From Paulownia fortunei (taxonomy: Eukaryota; Streptophyta; Magnoliopsida; Lamiales; Paulowniaceae), in the NCBI GenBank assembly GCA_019321725.1, contig CM033105.1:14459632-14523631 (forward strand): a stretch of DNA of 64,000 bases, read 5' to 3'. The first letter of the stretch is position 1; every line of letters begins with the position of its first letter. Made by a program: the position numbers and the translations under genes. Shown here piece by piece: positions 49,356 to 61,956 of the stretch. Under the pieces are notes generated by a model. That model was not told the DNA's origin. It saw nothing but the letters and a program-made list of their open reading frames with translations, and did not search any database.

Positions 49356-52300
49356 AATTAATGTCGTCTGTGCATAGTTGGAGGGTTTGGCATGGACCCC
49401 CTCCAATTATTAAAATTACCAAAAAAGAGATAAATGTGAGCTCACAAATGTTAGTGTAGTGATCGACGATCTAATTAGTAGCAGCTATTATACTCTTGTA
49501 CAAACATTCTTATTCAAAATATATTAACAAAAAATGGCAATTTTTTTATAGGTAAAGCCTCTAGACGATACTTAGCTATAGGGCATGGTCGTGTATATGA
49601 TGGTGAACATGGAACATGCCTCTATCACTTTGGTCTTAAACAAGTTTCGAGTTGAGAAAACATTAAGTTGGGACATCGATAAGCCCGTAAGACTCATGCA
49701 CATGATGCGTGTTCGAAATGAGGATGTCTTGCTCCATAGGCACTGACATATGGACATTAGTGCATGTGTGTAGAAGCTTATTAGGGAATGAGTACACCAA
49801 ATCAGCTTGCAGGAAATTCTCAATTGGAAATATTTTTTGTTGAATGAAAAATTTCTAATTATAATAGTGCATGAGTTAGTCCTTGGGCTTGATAGACCAT
49901 GGTAGCCTTATGCACGATATTATATACTTTGATGTGTTTTCCAATTACCTGATAATCAAAAGGGGTTTAAGTTAGGAATATAATCTTCGTGTATGAAAGT
50001 TAATGAGTGGTCAACAAAGGATCCATCACATATCTAGTTGAATAGATAAATCTCCTATACATTTCATGGTCCTTAAATTAGAAACTCTGGCCAAAGAATG
50101 ATGAATATTATACAAGATTTTTCTAATTGTCCATTGAGAGTTAATGAGACTATAAATAAAATCAAAGTTACTAAGTCAATTAGGGTTTCAACTAGCTATC
50201 CATGCCCTAGATTTAATTGGAAGGTTAGTTGATGAAAGGACTGGACTTGCACGGTACTCGTAACATAAATAGATTCGATTGCTAAATTCACCTAAGACTA
50301 GGTTGTCAAGATTGACTGCTAGGTGTTTCTCTTGAGTTGTGAGATTCTTTGAATTAAAGAGTTAACTCCAAGATGGATTAATTAATTGCATTACTTAATC
50401 AAATTATATTATATATATATTCACTAAGTTACAATAGTTTCAAGTTCACTGCTAACTTACTTGTGAACCTAATGGGTCACACATAAAACAAGATAGATCA
50501 CTTCTATCTTGAACATTATCCATGGCGTTGGATCAAGTTAATTAATGAAGATTAATTAACTTGGAGCTAGAATTGATTTAAAGAGTTAAATTAGTTCATC
50601 CAACTAAATAATAAAATTATTGAATTATACCTAATAAAGATTAAAGGCTTTTTTGAAAATAATTAATTAATTGATTGAATCAAGTAATTAATGAAACTTA
50701 AATTAATTTTAGGGGTTAAACTAATTTAACTAATTATAAAAATTGAATTATTTATGTTAGGTTTAAATGGGTGCTCATATGGAATCAATTTAATTGGCCT
50801 TGATTAAATAATGGAGATTGATTGATAAACGAGCCCAATGTTAATGGGCTCATATGAGAAGCCTGTTAAAAGTCTTTAATTAGGAATTAAAGAGTCCATG
50901 TCTTAGATAGAAACCAATTAAGACTTAGAGTCTTATAAGGAAAAAAGTAAAGGACCCCTCTTAGATAGAAAATGGGATTAGGTAAGATCTAAGAGCTGTA
51001 TAAATACACCACACAAGAGGGGCCAAAATCAAGATCACTGCAAAAAAATCAGCCCCAAGCTTAAAAATATAGACACCTCTTTCTAGTTTTTAGGTTTAAG
51101 CTTTGTTCGATCAATTAGTTATATAACTCTTGATAATTAGATTAATCCTCTTATCACTTGTTGATATTAGAATTAATCTACGCTTTCAAAATTTTAGATT
51201 AGAAATAAGAATTCTATACTCTTTAGCAAGTTTATAGAATTGTAATCCTGCTCGTCATGTGATACCATCAGAGGAAAGATATTTGGATTCCTACAACAAA
51301 CCTTTTCTAATATAGAAAGACGCGATTGGAATCACTTTAACTATTTTCTACAAAAGGAGTGCTTCATTCAGGTATATTCGTACAAAACCTTCGTCTATTT
51401 TTTAAGCGAGTAATTTGGATGGAAAATTGATTAATCACGTTGAATACAAGATTGCATATTTAATTAATTATCATGTTTGAAATTTTAAAAGTTTCACTGT
51501 GTATAGATCCTGAGATTATGCGAACCCAACACGAAAGCAGTAAATAAAGAGTATTTACTCCCTCTACAAAGTAAAAGGAGAGATAAAAAAAAACTAAACA
51601 ATGAGTACTAATTACCTTACAAAATACTCTTAAAACAAAAGCTACGTAAAATTTTATCTAAATAAACAAATACTTGGAGATCATATGGAATATCATATGA
51701 TTATACAATGTATCAGCCTGTGTTGAACATGCCATGTTGGCCGAGAAATTCATGGTAGAATTACCTTGAACTGCTCGAAAATCTATATTTTTATAGATGA
51801 TTAGCTCTAAGAAGATCATGTTACAAAAACTATCCACCGTGCTGCCCTTCTTGAAGAAAGTTAATCGTGACTTGTGTATCAATTAGCTAATCATGTGAAA
51901 TATTATGTTGAACACAAAACCGTAGTCCTTGTACAAACAGCTTGAAGCTCAGCTTCCATATTTGTTTTCTCACCAAGGTATAATGAAAAATCAAATATCA
52001 TGTTACCTTCACTATCTCGCAATAAACCTCTTGCTTTGGCAATTCACGTTCGCTTAGCCACACCATCCATATTTATTTTGAGCCATCCTCCAGTTGCTTT
52101 GATTAAATGAACCTTTATCATTTGAACAAATCTTCTATTGTTTGGGATTTTGAAATGCAATTGGATAGCATCTGAAGATCACCTCTCCGAAATCTCCAAT
52201 GATTTCCACTTTGAATAAGTGAAAGATGGTAAATTATGCTTTGATAATTCAATGATGGTTGACCGAGATAATTCTATATTTGGAGTCATTTCTCTCCAAA

Positions 52301-53602
52301 ATGAACAATAGAACCACAAAAGGGAGCATACTTGAAAATATAAGCCAGAGTAGTAGTCGTGCCAAAGATGTACTAGATTAATGGTACTGGAGTTATTTGT
52401 GCAAGAGATTGAGAAAAGTCATTCAAAAAAGTTCCAAACCTGCCTTGCTTTTTCACTCTAGATGAAGAGATGGGATGTTGTTTCAATGCTTTGACAGCAT
52501 CAAGAACATGAAGATAATTCAATGCCTCGGCACTGCATACATTCATAAATGGGAATCTAAGATATATCAAATGCCAGTTGAAGATCGACATAGTAGTCAT
52601 AAGAAATATGGACCAAAGCATTGGAAAAATCATTTTAGGTTCCTTACAATGCCTAATAAATTCCCAATAAGATCTTAATTAGAATTTACCATTAAACAAA
52701 AGTTTCCAAATTATAATTTCCCTTCATTTTTATTAAACATAATTTAGATAATATTTTGAACCAGTGCTAGTGTAAGAACCTCAATCAGCTTGTTTTTTTT
52801 TCCATTCATTACTAATCTATAAATAAAAAATAAGAAGATGACCATTAGGGACTGCACTCCATTCAAAATAGGTTGTCCATCCAACCAACCATCATACCTA
52901 AAAGAAATTTTCCTGATGCCTAAATTCTAACTAATATGCTTTTCTACCTCACTTCTAATTTTATAAAGATACTTCCAAACTTCATAATTGATTTATTGTT
53001 ACCTTAGCCACAATACGGGAGGCCAGGGAATAATATTTATGTTGTATAAAATTCGACTAAATTGAGTTACTCGTCCACCATATTTTATAGTCAAAAGTTT
53101 AAGCCACTGCCAAAAGTGAAGTTTCACAATCCTCCTTCATCAAATAACAAATAAAGGGTCTCTCAAGATGTCCAATGAAGTTTTAATTGGAATCCTTAGA
53201 ACCCCAAAAAAATCTAGCAAAAAGCTTCTCAATCCATAAAAGGATAGCTTTAGGAAGATGTAACACATGCAAAATATAAATTAGCATTGGACACAAGATA
53301 CTTTTAATTAAAAGAAGTCTGCCACCATGAGATAAAGTGTTCTTTTCCCAACTTTGTTAACATGTTTCGAATTTTGGTAACTAAATCCTCAAATAAAGAG
53401 ATCATGTTCATCCCCTAAAAAAGAAATGCTCCAAGGTATAATATTGTTAGTTTTTTTTGTGAACAAAGCTAGTAATTTGTTCAATAGCCTCAACAAATAC
53501 TGGAGTGATTCACTTGCTAATGATGAAATAGCACTAATTTGCATTAAACAACTTTCCATACACTATTTCGTACTCATGTAAAATTCCATAAGCAATTCTT
53601 GT
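49348..53602 (-). mobile_element. 5'-truncated LINE (LINE-B) with poly(A) tail and a nested solo LTR
   Basis: On the - strand it runs from 53602 to the T run at 49348-49355 (its poly(A)). Readable parts in order are: the C-terminal part of reverse transcriptase (about 53560-52700, including SEVEKHIS and RYDGWLDGQP near 52900), the zf-RVT region (open run 52633-52373), RNase H (about 52110-51950: GGWLKINMDGVAKRT, LLRDSEGNMIFDFSLYLG), and the 3' UTR (51660-51532 and 49448-49356). The 3' end CCATGCCAAACCCTCC resembles those of LINE-C and LINE-D. Bounded by a 22-bp duplication. The 5' part was never copied, as is usual for target-primed reverse transcription. Stops and shifts make it inactive. 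Confidence 0.85.
49449..51531 (+). mobile_element. Solo LTR of the large-LTR family (copy B), inside LINE-B
   Basis: It starts TGTTAGTGTAGTGATCG and ends GCGAACCCAACA (2083 bp). It interrupts the LINE-B 3' UTR: flanking text CTCACAAA | CGAAAGCAG lines up with the uninterrupted TTACAATTTGAAAGTAG of LINE-D. Flanking pentamers ACAAA and CGAAA may be a decayed duplication. Similar in order to copy C (56371-58881) and, reversed, to copy D (61956-60100). No internal domain is present, so it probably arose by LTR-LTR recombination. Confidence 0.75.
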
Positions 53603-53624
53603 CAAGGAACTAGGAATTTTTTTT
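53603..53624. other. Target-site duplication of LINE-B, right copy
   Basis: Identical to 49334-49355. It marks the 5' end of the LINE at 53602. Confidence 0.85.
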
Positions 53625-53639
53625 ATTTAGAACATATTT

Positions 53640-54269
53640 ATATTTAGATTGTAAAAGGTAAAAATGTTCATGATTCCTCAGTTCAGAAATTGCCCTAATA
53701 AAGATAGATGATAAAGACGTACAATAATTTAAAGAGAAGAAAACCCTTCCAATAGTAACCTACATGAGTAGCCCATGATTCCATTACATCCAATTGCTTT
53801 TTATAAATGAAGGAAAGTTCGACCATGTTTCAGTTTCTTAAGATTGTTCTGGTAGTTCCTTTATATGTGACCTCTTTCACAACAGCAAAAACACTTATTT
53901 TCCCAATCTCCAACCTTGTAATCTCGAGCCCAATCTCCATCAATGCCACAATTGAAATAATACCCAAATCCAAGAGCAAGATCTTTGCCAATATATTCTC
54001 AAACCTCTCTAGGCCCTCATGGAACTCCCTTGGCAAATTCCACAATGATACAATGTCGATTAATGTCTCTTCCATCTAAATTATATCTTGTGTCATCAGC
54101 ATCCCATGGAATATTAAATTCAACATTGGTTTAGTCTCACTTCATATACACATTGGTACTCTTCCACATTTACTAAAATGAACTCCAAATCTCGAGAATG
54201 GAACCTTGAAGACAAGTGACCAACATAACGATGAGGGTTACTGCCATAATTATCTTTATAACGAGGCAT
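53640..54269 (-). pseudogene. Processed pseudogene of an RS2Z-type SR splicing factor (RS2Z32/33-like)
   Basis: The functional relative is a nuclear splicing regulator with one RRM, two CCHC zinc knuckles and an RS tail. This copy starts at ATG 54269 (MPRYKDNYGS, RYVGHLSSR, SRDLE), then continues in shifted frames through the RRM end (VEFNIPWDADDTRYNLDGRD, IIVEFAKGVP), knuckle 1 (CGIDGDWARDYKVGDW, His and last Cys lost), and knuckle 2 (CCERGHI then stop, last Cys changed to Tyr). A shifted piece of the RS start (KKLKHGRTF) follows. The parts normally divided by introns are directly joined, so it came from a spliced mRNA, probably through LINE machinery. The RS tail is not readable below about 53800. 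The 81-codon (54075-53830) and 90-codon (53807-54079) open runs are other-frame shadows. Confidence 0.85.
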
Positions 54270-54374
54270 TTTAGCTGCAAAACCACAACTCAAAAGATAA
54301 AATTTGTAAATTCAAATGATTCAACCCTAATTTTTTTAGGACACGATGTAATCTAGTAAAGCAACTAAGAATTA

Positions 54375-55285
54375 TTTTTTTTGCTAAAGCTGCCTATGCT
54401 GAGGCCTGGGTTAGCCAGACATTTCCTATTTATTAATCTCATTTAAATCCAAGTAAATTTACAAAAAAAAATTAAAAAACCCCATAAATGAGGAATACTA
54501 TCCCCTTAACATTTCAAAATAAAAAGAAGATAAAATTATCTATCCTAATCATTTTGTATACATCACATGGAAATTGACCTATCATAAAGATATGAGGCTC
54601 AGGATCATTGCATACCAAATTTGCAAGTCTATCAGTACCTTGTTACCTTTTTGAAAATATGAGAAAACTCGATTTCCATATGAGAGACTAAATTCTAAAT
54701 CTGAGTTAGTCCCTACAATAATCAGCTTCCTAGAGTATTCTATTAGATAAGTGAAGTACCACAGTTGAATTTACTTCAAGACAAATTTTGTTGAATTTCT
54801 TCTCTTTGTAAAGTTGGCGTCCTCTAACTATGGCCTGCAACTCAGCCATAGTATTAGTTTCAAATCCAATGAATGCATAACATACCAGAGTAGGATTCCC
54901 AGTAGCATCTCTCATAATTCCTTCAACTCTAATCGGGCTAAGATTCCCTTTGTTGGCTCCATCCATATTTAGCTTTATCCATCCATCTACTGGTCAAGCC
55001 CAAGTAACTTTCTAAATTAAAATTTTTAGATTGAGATGAGGGCAGTAAAATCCAAGCCTAGTAGTAGCAACCACATCACCCCTCCAAACCAACCTATGTG
55101 CTAGAGAAATATGGAACATAACACCATGTAGAATTCTTCGTTGAGAGAAATAAATGCCTCGATGTTTTCAATCATTCATCTCCCGCCAAATAAACTAGAA
55201 AATTAATTGAGGAGTGATTGCTCTGATATGCTCCTTACTTCTATTACTCGTCTAGGATCTCAAGAATTGTAAGAAGAGTAGTAAA
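54375..55285 (-). mobile_element. LINE 3' end fragment (LINE-C) with RNase H domain
   Basis: The open run 54966-54730 reads MDGANKGNLSPIRVEGIMRD (RNase H first Asp and glycine loop), then TNTMAELQAI (catalytic Glu) and EVNS where EVDS is usual. Upstream (55200-54970) lies zf-RVT linker sequence. Downstream the 3' UTR ends in a T run on the + strand at 54375-54382, the reversed poly(A). It is 5'-truncated. The same family as LINE-B and LINE-D by its 3' end. Confidence 0.8.
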
Positions 55286-56095
55286 GTAACTAGGGTTTTT
55301 TTTTAATTAAAGCCACTTGTGCTTAGGCGATTTAGGATGGACCCCTTCCAATTTATTAATCAAAAGCCAAATGAAATTTTACAATTTGAAAGTAGAAAAT
55401 AAGGAATACTTACTCCCTTATAATCAAAGGAGTTGAAGATGACTAAGAAAGCATAAAAAAAATACTACTCCTTACAAAGTGAGTGAAATTTTGAAAAGGA
55501 TCCAAAAATCTAGAAAAAGAAAAACATGAAATAGCTATGGCATCATGGTGTCAAGCTACTAGGCCACAGTGCTGAATAATTATCAAAGTAAAATCCTATG
55601 CCACAACATCCAAAGTAGGCGTTGTAGCTTCAAAGCTCTACCAAGGCACCAGAATTCAATGTCACGATGTTAAATTCTACATTGTAGATCTTCAACTCTC
55701 TATGTAGTGACTCTATTTTTCTATGTTACGACTACAACTTTCCATGCCGCAACTCCAACTCTATACCCAGCTTTGAATTCCAGCCAACTCCTAGCCATAT
55801 CCCCATCATTAGTTGCTCATTTATCATACCAATTCTATATTTACTCGACTCTTATTTCCTAGCCACCTGGAATTAGAAACTAACATATTAATCTTATCCA
55901 TTCTAAGTAACCCAACAATTTTACCATGAAGGTCCAATGGATATAATACCTTCGATAAAGCCGTGTCACGTGCCTGATTTGCTTAAAAAGTTGCAACCAT
56001 ATTACCCTTCCTATATATATAAGTAACTTGCACCATAATGTTCAATTAAACAACTCTAAATTCTTTTATTTTTTTATTTTTTATAAAAGGAGGAT
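55286..56095 (-). mobile_element. LINE 3' end fragment (LINE-D)
   Basis: Only the end of the RNase H ORF is readable (RDTALSKVLYPLDLHGK at about 55960-55910, LLRMDKINML), followed by a degraded 3' UTR and the T run 55296-55304. The 3' terminal text before the tail (GGAAGGGGTCCATCCTAAAT) matches the LINE-B end in style. The upstream limit near 56095 is approximate. Confidence 0.7.
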
Positions 56096-56370
56096 ATAGT
56101 TGGTTTCCCAAGTCCCCTCTAATGTAATTGCATTTAGGAGAGTCCCAATAAGAGTTGGATTAAGAATTCAAATCCTATATGTAATAGGCTTACAAAATTC
56201 ACATATGATGTGAAGATGATTCAAATGTTAACACAAGGGGTATGGATATGGAAGGAGTTCTATAGGGATGGAACTTGAGGGGCTTTTATAAAGCCCCTCA
56301 TAGTCGGTCACTAGTCTAGTGGAAGACTACTATAGTACATGATATACAGTGGTAAAACTTTGAAGAAAAC
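56096..56370. other. Short spacer before LTR copy C
   Basis: No motif was recognised. Confidence 0.3.
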
Positions 56371-58881
56371 CATTAGAATAGTACTCGGCAAGCCAATTAC
56401 ATAGACCGCTTTTATACTCTTGTATAAATGATCTGATTCAAATGTTTATTAATAAAAAGGCATTTCTTCATCTTAAATTGCATTTCATGAATTGGATGAA
56501 ATTTCCAGACCATACATAGCTACGGAGCATGGTCGCACTAAGATGGTGATCATGGAATATTTCTCTATGGTTTTGATCTTAAACTAGTTCCAAGTTGAAG
56601 GTTCATTGATATGAAATACCAATAAGCCCAATAAGACTTGTTCATATGATGCATGCTCAAAAGGAGGATGTCTATCTCCATAGGCATTGATGTACTAACA
56701 CTAGTCATGTGTGCTAGTGCATGTTAAGGAATAAGTGCACAGAGCAACCCTGCCTGGAAACCTAATTAGAAATATTGATTGTCTAATGGAGATTTCCTAG
56801 TTATGATAATGCAAGAATTAGTCATTTAATTTGAGGCACCATTGTAAACCTTATGTATGACATGTTACACTTTAATATGTTTCTCAATTACCTAACCATT
56901 AGAAAGGGAATATGTTGGGCGTAATTCCCCATGAATTAAAGTTAATGAATAGCCAATAATGGATCCATCTCCTATCCAGTTGAATAAGTGATTCTCCTAT
57001 ACTTTTCATAGTTTTTTACTCATAAGTCCTTAGTCAAGGCTAGATGAATATTAGAGCAGGGTTTTGTAATATTCATCAAGGAGTCAATGAGATTAAGAAT
57101 GAGATTATAGTTATTAAGTCAAGTAGAGTATCCACTAATAATCTATACCCTAGACTTAATCTAGATATTAGTAGACAAAAGGACTGTAGTTGCATGCATG
57201 GTACTCATAAGTAGATATTAGGTTTGATATTTCACCTATATATAGGTAGTCATGATGCATTGTTAGATACTTCCCATAACTTGTGGTTTTTTGGAATTAA
57301 TAGGTTAATTCCAAGAGGATTAATTAATTAGAATAAATTAATTATTCAATTAAGTCTGCATAGTTGCAAACCCACTACTAGTTTATTAGTAAAGCTAAGG
57401 GGTCACACAAAATTGGATAAGTTCACTTCTATCTAGAAATAATCCAAAGAGTTGGATTTAATTATTTAATAGTGATTAATTACTTAGAGCTTAATTTAAT
57501 TCAAGTATTGAATTAATTTAATTAAATAAATTATTTAATTGGGCTTAATAGGATTGGAAAGCCCAAGTGGAACTAATTAATTAATTAACATGATCAATTA
57601 ATTAAATCAATTGATGGGATCAACTAAGTTGGACTTAATTGAATTAATTAAAGTCCTAGCCCAAGGAATTAGTGGGTTTGTAGAAAGCCATCAATAGATT
57701 TAATTACTAAATTAGATTCTCCCTATTGAAGATGAAAATCGTGTGTAAACACAATATGTGAAAACTAGGTAAAAGGATGAGGAAAGAGATCAAATTAATC
57801 CTAATCCTAGTGGCATTTGAATGAGCCTATAAAAGGCACCTAAAGGGCTGATTTTCACATGCTCTTGCATGTGAAAAAATCAACCCCCTCTTGCTCTCGA
57901 AAAGCCATCAATTGCTCTCTCTCTTATCCCGCTTGTTCTATATAAAAGGTTCTACCTTTTTTAATCAAACTTTAAATCTCTCTTCACTAGTTGAATTGGG
58001 AATTAAAGTCCAGTCATATATTCTAGATAGAATAGTTAATTTGAATTTATTAGGATAAATCCAAAAGTGCAAGGACATACCAACATGTGGGTGTCGTTAA
58101 AGGGGTAACGTGTGGAACCTTAAGCGAATTTGATTCATACATGCATGTTGCTACTAACAATTTGAATCAGTTCTTACCTGGCATCAACAGAAAGTGAATT
58201 AGGTATAATTCAAGAAACTAACTCATTTAACAAAGTAATTTAGAATGCTAATTGATCAATCACAATGATTCCAAGATATAGGAATTGCATAATTGATATG
58301 CATATTTTATAAAAAAATTCAATGTGATTAGTATCCTAAAATGTGTGAACCTCAACAAGAGTCGTCCCCTTTCTCTATAAAAATTTGCCACTTTACTCCC
58401 CTTATTACAAGCTGATTTGATTCTTTGTTTCACCTATAGAATTACGAAATCAAGCACCTAAAAACAAAGTTGTTATTGTTATGTGTGTTTCCAAACTAAT
58501 ATATTCTAGGATAGAGTTATTAAATGGATACCTACTAGCATAAGTTCAACAACATGTGGACGTCCAAGGTGTGGATATAATTAGAAGGGTAATGCTTAGG
58601 ACTTTAGGTGAACTAATACTATACGAGAGAGGTTTGGAATCACATTTGATGATATGATCGCAGAATAATAACAACTTAAGTATTTTCAATCATCTTATTT
58701 AACTGAAAGCAAGAAAGATATAATGTTCTGAATTTTACCCACACAAAGGTATTAAACGCATAACTCAATTAATGGTACGAGTTCTAGGATATGTATATTA
58801 CATATGATGTATGTTTTATTTTGTTTATAAAAAATTAAATTTCTACTGTACTATGTACCTTAAAACCACACAAACCCAACA
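56371..58881 (+). mobile_element. Large-family LTR, copy C (about 2.5 kb)
   Basis: It starts CATTAGAATAGTACTCGGC (expected TGTTAG) and ends CAAACCCAACA. It shares long runs with copy B: GCATGGTCG, TTAAACTAGTTCCAAGTTGA-type text, GGATCCATC, GACTTAATCTAGAT-type text, and TTAATTAATTA-rich parts. Pentamers beside the ends (AAAAC and AATGG) do not match, so the ends may be eroded or the copy may be part of a larger rearranged element. Confidence 0.65.
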
Positions 58882-60073
58882 AATGGTCCTTCTGCTGGTT
58901 GTGGAGCTTTTTCTTCTTTAGTTAACTGAGCTTCTGGTTTTGCAATTGGAGTTGGTGGTTTTTTGGATAAGCCACTTAGTTGTGTTGACTCTACTTGTCC
59001 TTTTGAGACATCAGTCTACTATTGTGGCAGATGAGTTGATTGGGGTACTCTAGTTGATGTCTGCTTAGCTGTAATTGGTTCGATTAGGTTGACTACTCCT
59101 TTCCATAAGGTGTCACCTTCTCCTTCATTTTCTGCTTTGATATAGAGTCCCAGTTGTTGAGAATTGCATTTTCAAGTTTGGTGTCGGCTGGGGAGATTCT
59201 ACTTGAATTTCTTCTCTTTTTTCTACCAACAACTGAATAACTTATTTTTGTCTGGATTTGACTATGCCTCTTTCTAATTTATTGGTCTATAGTGCATCAT
59301 ATGTAGTCTTATAATCAATCTATTTCAAGGCCCACTTCTCTTCCTTTTCAAAGTCTATCCACTTCTTCAGTCCCTGGTAAGCTCCAACCTTGCATTGCTC
59401 CAGAATGGATACCTACTATGTTCACTCAAGACGGGCATGTTATTTATCTCTTCCCAAATTGGAGTTAACTTAGCATCCAATAGTTTTTGAGGTGTTAGCT
59501 TCTTGAAATTAAGTTCTTCAGCAAGAACTGCTTTACTTTTTCATTCCACTGTTGTGCCTTCTTTGCCTCTCCCTCTTTGACTTGTAGTTTGGGAGCTGGT
59601 GGTTGAGATTTTATTTGCATAATCTTGCCAATATGTTGTTTCAGCATAACCTTTCTTTTCTTGGGAGTCTAATAACCACCTCTCTTAGGACTCAACTACT
59701 ACTTTTTGGCAGGTTAGTTGTTTACTTGGGTTAAGTCAGTTACTCATCTCTTTCTTCAGATGAGGACTCTTCAAGATCAGTTGTCTATTAATCTTCTTTA
59801 CCTTCTTAATTCCTGGCGCTTTAACTTCTTAAGTACATTTCCTCTTCTTCTACGGTACCTCAATGGTGGAGGCCAATTGAATTGCTGCCTTGGCCATCTC
59901 CACTAGGGCACTGTTAGTGTTTTTCTTTGCCACAAGCTTCTTCTTGTCCTTGCACTCCGCTTGTTGCTTCTTCTTTATTTCTTCGTCATTTTCTTGCTTA
60001 ATTTTTGATAGCTTCTTTGTTTTCCCAGTTGCTTGGGGCCTAGTCTACATTTCTTTTTAGCTTCAGCCATCTC
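58882..60073 (-). pseudogene. Retroelement gag-like coding remnant
   Basis: Read right to left it begins ATG 60073 (MAEAKKKCRLGPKQLGKQR). It continues with lysine-rich, much interrupted sequence, VQWNEKVKQFL-like text near 59530, and a Pro/Lys-rich end (SKKPPTPIAKPEAQLTKEEK at about 58975-58915). It directly follows LTR copy D on the same strand, as gag would. Its distal end abuts LTR copy C at 58881. Which element class it belongs to is uncertain. Confidence 0.5.
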
Positions 60074-60099
60074 TATTGGACTTTAATGAATATGATTAA

Positions 60100-61956
60100 T
60101 AATTATATATCTCAAGATTATAATATAGAATTATAAAAAAAAATTGAATACTTAAATCGAATGTATACGTTAATCCTTATTGACGCATACATACATGAAT
60201 CCATACTAGGTTAGCATCCTACATAATCAAAGCTCCTTAGATGCTTCATATGTTATCTCTCTAGGATAGAGATAGAAGAGGAGCAAAATGAAAAATTTAA
60301 CTTGGAACCATAACCCTATAATGTTCTTTATATACTAGGTCAGTTAGAAACTCATCAATCCTAGTTTAACTAGTATTAGGTACTACACATTAAAAAGTCC
60401 ATACTCAATAGATATTTCAAGAGTCCAACTAATAGATCACTTATTTGACTCTATGAAATTAGATAGCCCATAATATAATTGACATAACATATGTAGTCCC
60501 ACATTAAGGCCTCCTATGAGGTCGTCAATCGTTGGGCTTTGACTTTAGTATATTAATTAAGTCCATTTAATTAATCCCATCAATTAAACAATGCCATCTT
60601 AATTAATTAATTTAATTAATTAATTAATTCAATCAAGGTAACCTAATCAAATTAGGCCCAATAAAAATAATTCTACTATTTTAGTTGGTTAAATTAATTT
60701 AACTCTTTAAATTATTTTAAGTCCATTTAGTTAATTGATCCAATTAATTAATTTATTCACTCTCAAAATCCCCTAATCTCTATTAGGTCCAATTAAATAA
60801 TATTATTATTTAATTAAATGAATTAATTTAACTCCTTAAATTAATTTTAGCTCAAGTTAATTAATCACTATTAATTAACTTAATCCAATATCTTGGATCA
60901 AATACTAAATTAGAAGTGGATCGCTCTCGATTTGTGTATTCCATTAGGTTCATAACTAAGCTAGAAGTGTGCTTGTAATTATTGCAACTTAGTACATATA
61001 TTAAAAATATATTCATAATTAATTAATCCAATTAATTGATCCACATTGGAATTAACTCCTAATTTTCAAAAATCACACAAGTCAAGAAAAACCCCCAGCA
61101 ATGTATCTTGACTATACCTACTCTTTCTATTTCGAGTACCATCTAAATATAGTTCTTCTATCAACTAATCTATCGATTAAATTTAGGGCAAGGATTATTA
61201 GTCAAAACCCTATTTTGACTTAATAACTATGATTCTATTTCAAGTCATATTGATCTTTTGATGAATCATTAAAAAACCCCGCATCTAATATTCATTCTGC
61301 TTTGGCCAAGGTCTTTGGATCAAGGACCATGAAACATAGGAAATTCACATATTCTATCATATACGTGTCAAATACTTTGTTGGCTACTTATTAGCATCCA
61401 TATACGAAGACCGTACACCCAACATAAATCTTTTCTAATTGTCATGTAATCAAGATATACACTAAAAGTGTATGATACCATGCACAAGGATACCATAGTG
61501 CTCAAGTCAAAGGACTAGTTAATGCATCGTCATAACTAGAAAATTCTAATTAACTAACAATATTTCTAATTGAGAATTTCATATGGGCCTGTTTGGTGTA
61601 CTTGTTCTTTAGTATGCGCCTACACACATGCACTAAGATTACTATACCAACGTCTATGGAATGAGACACCCTTTTTTCAAACATGTATCATGTGTGCGAG
61701 TCTATTAGACTTATCGATGTCTCATCTCAATGAACCCCCGACTCAAAACTAGTTTAAGATCAAAGCCATATAAGCATGTCCCATGATTGCCATCATATGC
61801 ACGACCATGCCTCGTAGCTATGTAAGATCAGAAACTTTATCTAATTGACAAAAAAATAAAGATAAAGAAATTATCTTTTATTAATAAGCTTCATGAATAA
61901 GATTATCTTAGTATAAAAGCTTGCTACTAATTAGCTTGTTGGGCAATACTCTAACA
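60100..61956 (-). mobile_element. Large-family LTR, copy D (reverse orientation)
   Basis: On the - strand it starts TGTTAGAGTATTGCCC at 61956, continues with the same order of phrases as copies B and C (AGCTACGAGGCATGGTCGTG, TTAAACTAGTTTTGAGTCG) and passes into a (TTAATTAA)-rich part at 60590-60860. The 3' end is not sharp; no CCCAACA terminus is seen before the gag-like start at 60073. Confidence 0.65.

Noticed and set aside
49572..49823. 83-codon run and its counterpart at 61570-61752
   Set aside because: Both are the same stretch of the large LTR (copies B and D), read antisense to the LTR. Similarity between them reflects shared LTR sequence, not a protein family.
53830..54075. 81-codon run (MEETLIDIVSLWNL...) as a novel small protein
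   Set aside because: It is one shifted frame of the RS2Z pseudogene; the homology is spread over other frames.
53807..54079. 90-codon open run on the + strand
   Set aside because: Antisense shadow of the RS2Z pseudogene.
56366..58886. A 5-bp target-site duplication for LTR copy C
   Set aside because: AAAAC on the left and AATGG on the right do not match.
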